Below are positions 25,972 through 34,131 of a stretch of 55,520 bases of DNA, piece by piece. The notes beneath the pieces are model-generated. The model ran no database searches. It saw nothing but the letters and a program-made list of their open reading frames with translations, and was not told the origin of the DNA. Source of the DNA: Clostridia bacterium (GTDB taxonomy: Bacteria > Bacillota > Clostridia > Oscillospirales > Acutalibacteraceae). A program made the position numbers and the translations under genes. Each line of letters opens with the position of its first letter. The stretch's first letter is position 1. The stretch is taken from NCBI GenBank assembly GCA_017396895.1, contig JAFQKN010000059.1, positions 1 through 55,520 of the forward strand, in the 5' to 3' direction.

Positions 25972-27930
25972 ATGAATTTAAGAGCACCGAGCAATCCTTT
26001 GATTACGGTTGACCCGTATTTTTCGGTCTGGAGTCCGTCCGACAAACTGACCGATTCCGTTTGCGTGCATTGGACAGGTAAACCCAATACGCTCGTTGGC
26101 ACCGCAGACATTGACGGCACCGTTTACCGTTTTCTCGGAAAATTGAGCAATGAGGACGACCGTCCCGCCATGAAACAGGTGAAAAAAGACTGCAATGCGC
26201 TCTCAACGACCTATGTTTTTGAAGAAGCCAATATCCGCCTGACGCTTCGCTTTACCACACCGCTTCTTTTGGACGATCTCAAACTTGCAAGCCGTCCTGT
26301 CAGTTATTTGCATATCACCGCCGAGCCGATCGACAAACAGGCGCACTGTGTAAAAATCAAACTCGCCGCAAGTGAAGAACTGTGCCTGAACTACCGCGGA
26401 TCGGAAGATGTGCAGGCGCAAACACTTGCATTCAACGGCATTGCCGCCGCAAAGATCGGCAGTACCACACAGGATATTCTCTCCGTTTGCGGTGATGACC
26501 TGCGCATTGATTGGGGATATTTTTACCTTTGCACCAACGCAGGTACCACCTATACCGAACGCGTAAATGTACCCGTCATGAAGGATATGCCCGCCGGCGA
26601 CAGCGAAGAAATGACCTTTGTCTGTGCCGAGACCGTATTCTGCACCGACAATAAAATGAGCGCGCTGTTCTGCTTTGCCTACGACGATATCCGCAGTATC
26701 CGTTATTTTGACAAAGAATTGACTTCCCTTTGGAATTGCAACGGCAAAACCGTTGAAGTCGCCATTACGGAAGCCTTTGCGGATTATGAATCCGTTTTTG
26801 CCCGCTGTGAGGCTTTTTCCGATAAAATGTTCCTCGATGCGGTGCGTGCAGGCGGTGAAAAATATGCAGAATTACTTGAAATTGCTTACCGCCAGAGCAT
26901 TGCCGCGCATAAGATCGCCGTGGATGAAAACAATGAGATCCTGTTCATCTCCAAAGAGTGTTTCTCCAACGGCTGTGCCGCAACGGTGGACGTCAGTTAT
27001 CCGTCCATCCCCCTGTTCCTGCTTTACAATCCGGAACTTGTGCGCGGTATGATGCGTCCGATCTTCAAATATGCAAGAAGTGACGAATGGAAATTCGACT
27101 TTGCGCCGCACGATGCAGGCTGTTATCCCCACGTCACGGGACAGGTCTACGGCAGAAACGAACTGAAATATCAGATGCCCGTGGAAGAATGCGGCAATAT
27201 GCTTGTCATGGCCACCGCCGTTACCCTTGCCGACGGAAACACCGACTTTATCCGTGCAAATCTCGATCTTCTGGAAAATTGGGTTACCTACCTTGAATCG
27301 AACGGCAGAGATCCCGAAAATCAGCTCTGCACCGATGACTTCGCAGGACACCTTGCACACAATTGCAACCTTTCTCTGAAAGCCATTATGGGCATCGCAG
27401 GTCTCGGCATTCTGTACGGTCTGCTGGGTGACAATGAAAAGAAAAACCAAAAACTCACCCTTGCCCGTTCCTTGGCCGCCGATTGGGTAAAAAGAGCTGC
27501 AAACGGTGACGGCAGTTACCGCCTTGCCTTTGACCGCCCCGACACATGGAGCATGAAATACAACATCGTTTGGGATAAACTCTGGGGCACGCACGTTATG
27601 GATAAGAGCGTGCTCCACTCCGAGTTTGCATCCTACAAAAAACACATCAACGCTTACGGTATGCCTTTGGATAACCGTGAGACCTACACGAAGAGCGACT
27701 GGCTTGTATGGACGGCAACGCTGGCCGATGAACGCAAAGACTTTGAAGATTTTGTGGCTCCCCTGTGGAATGCCTACAATTCATCCCTCTCGCGCGTGCC
27801 GCTGACAGACTGGTATTTCACCGTCACCGCACAAATGCGCGGATTCCAACACCGTTCCGTACAGGGCGGCCTGTTCATTAAACTTTTGGAATACAAAGGG
27901 CTGATGCAGACAGCAAAGGGTGTTTTATGA
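25972..27930 (+). CDS. DUF4965/glutaminase-like (alpha/alpha)6-barrel protein
   Basis: A 652-residue protein resembling the DUF4965-DUF5127-DUF1793 family, called glutaminase A-like after the fungal enzyme. It opens with a beta-sandwich region (LRAPSNPLITVDPYFSVWSPSDKL, residues 2-25 region) and continues into a six-hairpin barrel (about 280-640) with DFAPHDAGCYPHVTGQ, MPVEECGNMLVMA, DDFAGHLAHNCNLS and YFTVTAQMRGFQHRSVQGG, all conserved patches. No signal peptide is present, unlike many Bacteroidetes members. The barrel is shared with glycoside hydrolases, so a sugar substrate fits the operon better than glutamine. AGGAGG precedes the ATG; the stop overlaps the next start. Confidence 0.8.
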   Translation: MNLRAPSNPLITVDPYFSVWSPSDKLTDSVCVHWTGKPNTLVGTADIDGTVYRFLGKLSNEDDRPAMKQVKKDCNALSTTYVFEEANIRLTLRFTTPLLLDDLKLASRPVSYLHITAEPIDKQAHCVKIKLAASEELCLNYRGSEDVQAQTLAFNGIAAAKIGSTTQDILSVCGDDLRIDWGYFYLCTNAGTTYTERVNVPVMKDMPAGDSEEMTFVCAETVFCTDNKMSALFCFAYDDIRSIRYFDKELTSLWNCNGKTVEVAITEAFADYESVFARCEAFSDKMFLDAVRAGGEKYAELLEIAYRQSIAAHKIAVDENNEILFISKECFSNGCAATVDVSYPSIPLFLLYNPELVRGMMRPIFKYARSDEWKFDFAPHDAGCYPHVTGQVYGRNELKYQMPVEECGNMLVMATAVTLADGNTDFIRANLDLLENWVTYLESNGRDPENQLCTDDFAGHLAHNCNLSLKAIMGIAGLGILYGLLGDNEKKNQKLTLARSLAADWVKRAANGDGSYRLAFDRPDTWSMKYNIVWDKLWGTHVMDKSVLHSEFASYKKHINAYGMPLDNRETYTKSDWLVWTATLADERKDFEDFVAPLWNAYNSSLSRVPLTDWYFTVTAQMRGFQHRSVQGGLFIKLLEYKGLMQTAKGVL

Positions 27931-28796
27931 ACATAAGACTTTGTGCTTTTGCAGACGAAGCGGCAAAAGATTTTGACACACAGGTGCAGGCATTGCAAAG
28001 AAACGGGATCAATTTGCTCGAAATGCGCCGCATAGACGGTGAAAACGCCGCCTTTATTTCCGTAGACAAAGCAAAAAGATACCGTGAAAAACTTGCCGAA
28101 CAGAATATTTCGGTCTGGTCACTCGGCTCCCCGATCTGTAAAATCAGACAAGGCTTTGACCAAAACGAATATGCAAAAAAAGTAGAACACGCCTGTCTTG
28201 TCACCCGTGCATTGGGTGCAGACAAAATGCGCATTTTCAGTTTTTACCCACGCTTTTTCAGGTTTGACAGCCGAAAAGTGGTTGATGATCTGCGTTATTT
28301 TGTGTCGATTGCCGAACAGTACGGTATAAAACTCTGTTGCGAGAATGACACGGGGCTTTTCAATGCGACTGCCGAAAACTGCCGTATGCTTTTGGAGCAA
28401 CTGCCGGAACTGGGTTACATTTATGATCCTGCCAACTTCCGCGTCAGCGGACAGACCTTTGCGCAGACAAAAGATTTTTTACCCAAAGCGGATTATTTCC
28501 ATTTGAAAGATGCCGTCGGCAAAAAAGTGGTGCCTGCAGGCTTCGGAGAAGGTCATATCCCCGAAATTATAAATACCCTGCAAAAAGACGCAGTGTTTAC
28601 GGTAGAGCCGCATCTGACCTTTTTTAGAGGCAGTAAAGCCTTCAATGCATCCCCGTTGGCAGGTCGGTTCGATCTGCACAGTGCATCCGGTCGTTTTGAC
28701 TGCGCCGTAGCCGCGGCAAAACAAGTTCTCACACAGGCAGGCTACACCGAACACAACGGCATTTTCACAAAGGGAGAAGATGAAAATGAAAGATAA
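27927..28796 (+). CDS. Sugar phosphate isomerase/epimerase (xylose isomerase-like TIM barrel)
   Basis: A 289-residue TIM-barrel protein of the AP endonuclease family 2 type. Visible features are LCAFADEA at strand one, NLLEMRRIDG, LGADKMRIFSFYPR, LCCENDTGLF (metal Glu), YIYDPANF (metal Asp/Asn) and DYFHLKDA with a metal-binding His. Such proteins isomerise or epimerise free or phosphorylated sugars, inositol derivatives or keto-acids. It starts at a four-base overlap with the previous stop and ends overlapping the next gene. Pairing with Gfo/Idh dehydrogenases is the usual arrangement in inositol and unusual-sugar catabolism. Confidence 0.85.
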   Translation: MNIRLCAFADEAAKDFDTQVQALQRNGINLLEMRRIDGENAAFISVDKAKRYREKLAEQNISVWSLGSPICKIRQGFDQNEYAKKVEHACLVTRALGADKMRIFSFYPRFFRFDSRKVVDDLRYFVSIAEQYGIKLCCENDTGLFNATAENCRMLLEQLPELGYIYDPANFRVSGQTFAQTKDFLPKADYFHLKDAVGKKVVPAGFGEGHIPEIINTLQKDAVFTVEPHLTFFRGSKAFNASPLAGRFDLHSASGRFDCAVAAAKQVLTQAGYTEHNGIFTKGEDENER

Positions 28797-29967
28797 AAAA
28801 GTAAGACTCGGCATCATCGGCTTCGGCGGCCAGGGCAGTGCTTACGTTGCCATGCTCAAAGCAGGTCTCATCAAAAATGCGGTTTTGGGTGCCGTGTGCG
28901 ACATAAACCAAGAAAAACTCAACGCACAGTGCAAAAAATTTCATCTCAATGTGCCGACATTCACAGACCACAAACAAATGCTTGCAAGCAACACCGTGGA
29001 TGCCGTTGTGGTAACAACACCGCATTTCTTCCATCCGCCCATCGTAATCGATGCATTGCAGGCAGGCATTCATGCCATGAGTGACAAGCCCGCAGGGGTT
29101 TACACCAAGCAGATCAAAGAAATGATCGCCGTTGCGGATGCACATCCCGAACTGATCTTTGCGCTGATGCTCAACCAGCGCACCAATAAAGTATACAGCA
29201 AGATGCGAACGCTGATCGCAGACGGTAAGATCGGCGAGATCAAGCGCATCAACTGGATCATTACCGACTGGTACCGACCGCAGTCCTATTATGATGCATC
29301 GCCCTGGAGAGCCACATGGAAAGGCGAAGGCGGCGGCGTGCTGTTCAATCAGGCTCCGCATCAGATCGACCTGTTACAATGGATCGTCGGCATGATGCCC
29401 TGCAAGATCCGTGCACACTGCGCTTTCGGAAAGTGGCACGATATTGAAACAGAGGACGATGTGACCGCCTATATGGAATTCCCCAACGGCGCAACGGGGG
29501 TGTTTATTACCTCCACAGCCGATTATCCGGGCACAAACCGTCTTGAGATCCTCGGCACCAAAGGTAAACTGGTCTGTACGGGCGGCAAGAAACTGCAGAT
29601 CACTTACTGCAAGCAGGATGAACGCGTGTTCAACAAGAGCCACAAAATCGGTGATTCACCCGGATTCGGTGCCCCGGGAAGCAAAAAAGCACTTCCCTAC
29701 ATCAATCCGTTTTCCAAACAGCACGTAACGATTCTGAACAATTTTGCGGATGCGGTTGCAGGCAAAGCGCAATTGTTTGTTGACGGACGAGAAGGCTTAA
29801 ACGGCGTGCAGATCATGGATGCCTGCCTTCTGAGCGAATGGTTGCAACTGGAAGTGACGTTGCCGGTGGATGACGAGCAATATTTTGAACAACTGCAAAA
29901 AAGAATACAAACAAGTCAGTTGCGCAATGCGGCAGACATTGTTCTGGATACAAAAGGAACTTATTGA
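28786..29967 (+). CDS. Gfo/Idh/MocA family oxidoreductase
   Basis: A 393-residue NAD(P)-dependent dehydrogenase. The Rossmann motif is VRLGIIGFGGQGSAYV; the family EKP motif is SDKPAGV (Asp for Glu, Lys kept); the C-terminal domain contains GGGVLFNQAPHQIDLLQWIVG with the usual Asp-His arrangement. Two ATGs are possible, at 28780 and 28786. GGGAG ends only 3 nt before the first but 9 nt before the second, so 28786 is chosen. Either way it overlaps the isomerase end. It acts with the isomerase and the following fusion protein, probably on an oxidised sugar. Confidence 0.87.
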   Translation: MKDKKVRLGIIGFGGQGSAYVAMLKAGLIKNAVLGAVCDINQEKLNAQCKKFHLNVPTFTDHKQMLASNTVDAVVVTTPHFFHPPIVIDALQAGIHAMSDKPAGVYTKQIKEMIAVADAHPELIFALMLNQRTNKVYSKMRTLIADGKIGEIKRINWIITDWYRPQSYYDASPWRATWKGEGGGVLFNQAPHQIDLLQWIVGMMPCKIRAHCAFGKWHDIETEDDVTAYMEFPNGATGVFITSTADYPGTNRLEILGTKGKLVCTGGKKLQITYCKQDERVFNKSHKIGDSPGFGAPGSKKALPYINPFSKQHVTILNNFADAVAGKAQLFVDGREGLNGVQIMDACLLSEWLQLEVTLPVDDEQYFEQLQKRIQTSQLRNAADIVLDTKGTY

Positions 29968-29987
29968 TAACAAGAGGAGACACAACC

Positions 29988-31796
29988 ATGGCACAATTAA
30001 AAATGTACAGATTCCTGAATGCACCTTACAAAGATGAACCCTTGCCCGAAGGATATACCATCAGCGCATACGAAACCGAAGCCGACAAAATGGCTTGGGT
30101 GGAGTGCTGTAAAAACGGGCTTGTGGCAGACGATGCAACCGCAGCCACCTTTGACGATTGCATTGCCGACGATGATGATATCATCCTCGAACGCGACTGC
30201 CTGTTCCTCAACTACAACGGTGAACGCGTGGGCACACTGTCTGCCATTTACCGTCCGGGTGAAAACATCGGCAATTTCCACATGGTCGGCATCCGCACCG
30301 ATTTCAGAGGCAAGGGACTGGGCAAATATCTCAATGCTTATGCCGCAAAAAAGATGGATGCACACGGTGCAAAATGGTCTTACCTGACTACGGACGAATG
30401 GCGTGTGGCGGCGGTCAAGAGTTACATTTCCGCAGGCTTCCGTCCTGTTTTCTATGATGAAAATATGCCCGAACGTTGGGAGATCATGCTGGATGTACTG
30501 AACATCGACAGCCTTGAAATGTACAACGAAGACGGCACTTTCAACCGTATGTTGCACAGAGCCAAAAAGGTAAAAATCGGCGTACTCGGTGCGCGTCGCG
30601 GAAAAAGTATGATCAATTATTGCAAAGAGGCTGACAATGCCGTGCTCGTTGCCGTTTGCGACAGCCACAAACCCACCTTGGATGCGGTCAAAGAAGATCT
30701 CGGCACGGACACTATCACCTATTATGATGACTTTGAAACCTTCCTTTCCCATGACATGGATGCGGTGGTGTTGGCAAACTACGCAAATGAACACGCACCG
30801 TTTGCCATGCGCTGTATGGAAAAAGGTCTGCACGTCATCAGCGAAGTGTTGCCCGTACAGACCATGAAAGAAGCCGTTGAACTGATTGAAACGGTCGAAA
30901 AAACCGGTAAGATCTACGCCTATGCCGAAAACTACTGCTATATGCCCGCACCGCGCAAAATGCGTCAACTTTACCTCGACGGCGCATTGGGAACATTTGA
31001 ATACGGCGAAGGCGAATATATGCACAACTGCGAAGCGGAATGGCCGGGACTTACCAACTGCGATCCGAATCACTGGCGCAATACCATGTCTGCATTCTAC
31101 TATTGCACGCATTCCTTGGGACCGCTGATCCACATTGCAGGACAGCGTCCGGTCAAGGTCACGGGATTCGAGCTGCCTTTCAATGACAGAATGCATCGCA
31201 TGGGCGCAAAGGCAGGCCCCGTGGGTATTGAAATGGTCACATTGGAAAGCGGCGCGGTGCTCAAGAGCATTCACGGTGTCGGCCCGTCCAAGAATTCCGT
31301 CTGGTATTCCGTTTACGGAAGCAAGGGCAGAATGGAAAGCGCAAGAAAAGATGCAGGTTGCGACGGTGTGCAGACGCTGTATGTCAACTGCGATAAAGAA
31401 GAAGGCGACAACTGTTCCGAACCTGTCAACACCCCGACGGGTGACCGACACTCCCACCGTGCAAACAATGCCGGCCACGGCGGCAGTGATTTCTACACCA
31501 TGTTCAATTTCTGCGAAAAGATCCGCAAGAGTCCCTTTGCCGATATCGTAGACGTGTATGAAGCCATGGATATGTTCCTGCCGGGTATGTTTGCGTACCG
31601 TTCGGTACTGGCAGGCGGCATTCCGATGGATGTTCCGAATCTGCGTGAAGCGGCCGAACGCGAAAAATGGCGCAACGACACCGCTTGCACCGATCCTGCC
31701 GTTGCAGGAGACCAACTGCAACCCGTTTATTCAAAAGGCAATCCCGACATTGAACCCGAAGTATATGAGAAATTAAAGGAAAAACGCAACAAATAA
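29988..31796 (+). CDS. GNAT acetyltransferase-Gfo/Idh/MocA oxidoreductase fusion protein
   Basis: A 602-residue two-domain protein. Residues ~20-170 are a GNAT fold: a beta-strand MVGIRTDFRGKGLGKYL carries the acetyl-CoA loop RGKGLG (107-112), followed by AAVKSYISAGFRPV. Residues ~195-590 are a Gfo/Idh/MocA domain beginning KIGVLGARRGKSMI. In it the dinucleotide loop is atypical (GARRGK) and the EKP motif is replaced by SEVLP, so the usual catalytic Lys is missing. The domain may use another residue or bind without classical dehydrogenation. GAGGAGA precedes ATG 29988. The single open frame, the position between Gfo/Idh and phosphatase genes, and linker length argue that the fusion is real. 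Confidence 0.85.
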   Translation: MAQLKMYRFLNAPYKDEPLPEGYTISAYETEADKMAWVECCKNGLVADDATAATFDDCIADDDDIILERDCLFLNYNGERVGTLSAIYRPGENIGNFHMVGIRTDFRGKGLGKYLNAYAAKKMDAHGAKWSYLTTDEWRVAAVKSYISAGFRPVFYDENMPERWEIMLDVLNIDSLEMYNEDGTFNRMLHRAKKVKIGVLGARRGKSMINYCKEADNAVLVAVCDSHKPTLDAVKEDLGTDTITYYDDFETFLSHDMDAVVLANYANEHAPFAMRCMEKGLHVISEVLPVQTMKEAVELIETVEKTGKIYAYAENYCYMPAPRKMRQLYLDGALGTFEYGEGEYMHNCEAEWPGLTNCDPNHWRNTMSAFYYCTHSLGPLIHIAGQRPVKVTGFELPFNDRMHRMGAKAGPVGIEMVTLESGAVLKSIHGVGPSKNSVWYSVYGSKGRMESARKDAGCDGVQTLYVNCDKEEGDNCSEPVNTPTGDRHSHRANNAGHGGSDFYTMFNFCEKIRKSPFADIVDVYEAMDMFLPGMFAYRSVLAGGIPMDVPNLREAAEREKWRNDTACTDPAVAGDQLQPVYSKGNPDIEPEVYEKLKEKRNK

Positions 31797-31809
31797 AGGG
31801 GAATCAAAC

Positions 31810-33375
31810 ATGAATCATACCTATCAATATGCGGTACTCATCGGCATTGACGGTATGGGCAATTTCAACCGTCTGACCGATACCCCCTGCATGGATAAGA
31901 TCTTTGAAAACGGCGCATACACCTACGATGCCCTGTCGCTGGATCCCACCATCAGCGCGCAGAACTGGGGTGCGATGTTGCTGGGGGCATCCCCTGCCGT
32001 ACACGGTCTTACCAACAGCATCGTCAGTTCCCATCCGTATACCAATGATGCCCTGCCGTCCGTATTCAAACGGTTGCGTGCAGTGTACCCGGATGCCTAT
32101 CTCGCCGCCTGCAACCACTGGAATCCCATTAACATCGGCATCATTGAAGACGGCATCGGTGTGGATAAGCACACTGCCCCCAATGATGAAGAACTGACAC
32201 CGATCATTCTGGACTGCGTTGCAAAAAAACCGAAATATCTGTTCATTCAATTTGACGATGTGGACGGTGCCGGCCACGGCAACGGTTACGGCAATGAAGG
32301 CCATCTGCAGTGCATTACAAGAATCGACGGATTGGTCGGAAGTATTTATGAAGCCTACGAACAAGCAGGCATTCTCGATGAAACCCTGTTCATTGTCACA
32401 GCCGATCACGGTGGATGGATACGCGGTCACGGCGGCTACACCGACGGCGAAAAATACGTATATTTTGCCGCAACAGGCAAAGGCATCCAGAAAGGTGAGA
32501 TCGGCTACACCACAACCAAAGACATGGCCGCCATCGTGCTGTATGCCCTGGGGCTGGATGTTCCCGCATACGATGCAAACGGCTTTTCGTCACAAATTCC
32601 GCAAGGCTTGTTCCCCGAATACAAAAAGCCTTATTTCCGTCCGCAGGTGCGCAGTGTAGAATACACTCCGTCCCCCACACCGCTGATCGAAGCAAAGGAA
32701 GGACTGGGGGCATTCATCGACAAAAACAGATTGATGCTTGCCATGTTCCTTGACAACGATCTGTCGGATGCAACGGGACAACATAACGAAAAGGAAATCG
32801 GCCTTTGCAAGTATTATTCGGGCGGTGTATACGGCTCCCGTGGGGAATTCGGTACTACAGGCTGTGCGGTGTATGAAGACTTAAAGATCGGGCAAAACGA
32901 TTTTTCCGTTGCCGCCTGGCTTCGCATTGACCGTTCTCTGCTCTATGAAGCCGATATCTGCGCAACCAAAGGCGGATACGGCCCCAACAGACGTGAAAAA
33001 GGCTTTGTATTCGTCATGCGCAACAATGACACCTTTATCAATATCGGCATCGGGGATGATGACGATGATTTCATCACCGCATTCCCCGAAGACATCCAAG
33101 ACGGTTGGTTGCATACCATTGTTTCCGTTGACCGCCAAAACGGTGAGATCCGTTGTTATTACAATTTCAAACTCGCGCACATCGGCAGATTTAACAAGGA
33201 ATTGCTGACAGACATCGACAGTTTACCCTTTACCGTCGGCAACGATGCGCTCTTAAAATTCAACAACGAACACAACACCATTTTCAACATGGATGATTTT
33301 CTTGTTCTGGACGGCGTTTGCACCGAAGAAGATGCAAAATCACTGGCGGCTTATTACAAATTCGACATCGATTAA
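31810..33375 (+). CDS. Alkaline-phosphatase-superfamily phosphodiesterase with C-terminal LamG-like domain
   Basis: A 521-residue protein. The N-terminal ~270 residues follow the type I phosphodiesterase/nucleotide pyrophosphatase pattern: metal Asp14 in IGIDGMG, a nucleophile in DPTISAQNW (S49, possibly T47), QFDDVDGAGH and TADHGGWIRGHGG with the remaining metal ligands. The last ~210 residues are beta-rich and resemble a LamG/concanavalin A-like lectin domain (DFSVAAWLRI, GWLHTIVSVDRQNGEIRCYYN, NMDDFLVLDGVCTEED). No signal peptide is visible, which is unusual for LamG proteins. AAAGGGG precedes the start. Last gene of the operon, before a terminator. It probably hydrolyses a phospho- or sulfo-sugar ester. 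Confidence 0.8.
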   Translation: MNHTYQYAVLIGIDGMGNFNRLTDTPCMDKIFENGAYTYDALSLDPTISAQNWGAMLLGASPAVHGLTNSIVSSHPYTNDALPSVFKRLRAVYPDAYLAACNHWNPINIGIIEDGIGVDKHTAPNDEELTPIILDCVAKKPKYLFIQFDDVDGAGHGNGYGNEGHLQCITRIDGLVGSIYEAYEQAGILDETLFIVTADHGGWIRGHGGYTDGEKYVYFAATGKGIQKGEIGYTTTKDMAAIVLYALGLDVPAYDANGFSSQIPQGLFPEYKKPYFRPQVRSVEYTPSPTPLIEAKEGLGAFIDKNRLMLAMFLDNDLSDATGQHNEKEIGLCKYYSGGVYGSRGEFGTTGCAVYEDLKIGQNDFSVAAWLRIDRSLLYEADICATKGGYGPNRREKGFVFVMRNNDTFINIGIGDDDDDFITAFPEDIQDGWLHTIVSVDRQNGEIRCYYNFKLAHIGRFNKELLTDIDSLPFTVGNDALLKFNNEHNTIFNMDDFLVLDGVCTEEDAKSLAAYYKFDID

Positions 33376-33388
33376 GCAACAAATGAAG

Positions 33389-33428
33389 AACGGACACAGC
33401 ATCTTTCCGCCGTGTCCGTTTCGTTTTT
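33389..33428. terminator. Terminator between phosphatase-LamG and phosphoesterase genes
   Basis: A 9-bp perfect stem (33389-33397 and 33412-33420) followed on the plus strand by TTCGTTTTTT; also read by the converging gene. Confidence 0.75.
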
Positions 33429-34129
33429 TATGCATCCATGTAAAACTCCTGCAGATCATCCAATCGCAGAATCATCGGCGCAATGCCGCCTGCCGCACCG
33501 ACATCAATATCGATCCACGTGTCGGTTGCAAAAGCACGTCCTTTCAGTTGATCGGAATAATACAAAGTCGGGGTATGACCGAGTACGGTCATTTTGTCCG
33601 TGTAATAGCGTTGAATCTTTGTCGGTCGCGTCCACACCAACTCCTGCAACGTATAATCTTCCAACGGTTTTTGCGGATCAAAATTGCCCAAACCGCCGTG
33701 TACCAGAATAAAGGTTCGCTCTTGCACCTGCACTTGCAGATACAACGGCAATGAATGCAGAAATTCAAATATTTTTTCCGTTTCCTTTTCGCGCAATGCG
33801 GTCATGGCCTGCAATGTCGGCAAACCGCCGTTTTCAACCCAATGGTCAAAAGACCGACGGTTTGCACCTTTCATATTCTCCAATGCAAGGGCTGTGTCGC
33901 CCTCGAACAGAAACGCGCATTTGCACATCATATCCTCATGATTTCCCAAAAGCATATGCACATTCTTTTGTTTCATGATCCATTGCAGGATTCGGATGCC
34001 GTCCTCTCCGCGGTCGATCACATCACCCAAAACATACAACTGATCCGTCTCGGTAAAACCGATCTTCTCCAAAAAAGCAAGCACTTTTTCCAAAGAATAC
34101 CCGTGCAGATCTGCCATTGCATAGACCAT
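33428..34129 (-). CDS. Calcineurin-like metallophosphoesterase (PrpE/bis(5'-nucleosyl)tetraphosphatase-like)
   Basis: A 233-residue PPP-type phosphatase. Metal and catalytic motifs are in order: ADLHG (DxH), LGDVIDRG (GDxxDRG), LGNHEDMM (GNHE/D), LVHGGL and a late LGHTP. This set fits bacterial serine/threonine phosphatases and ApaH-like hydrolases. It starts two bases after the stop of the glycosidase gene, with GGTGGAG inside that gene's end, so it is co-transcribed. The substrate cannot be told from sequence. Confidence 0.87.
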   Translation of the reverse strand: MVYAMADLHGYSLEKVLAFLEKIGFTETDQLYVLGDVIDRGEDGIRILQWIMKQKNVHMLLGNHEDMMCKCAFLFEGDTALALENMKGANRRSFDHWVENGGLPTLQAMTALREKETEKIFEFLHSLPLYLQVQVQERTFILVHGGLGNFDPQKPLEDYTLQELVWTRPTKIQRYYTDKMTVLGHTPTLYYSDQLKGRAFATDTWIDIDVGAAGGIAPMILRLDDLQEFYMDA

Positions 34130-34131
34130 TT

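Noticed and set aside
29997..31721. Long minus-strand frame opposite the GNAT-Gfo/Idh gene
   Set aside because: The plus-strand frame has domains, a ribosome site and operon fit; the reverse frame is His/Cys-rich without any motif.
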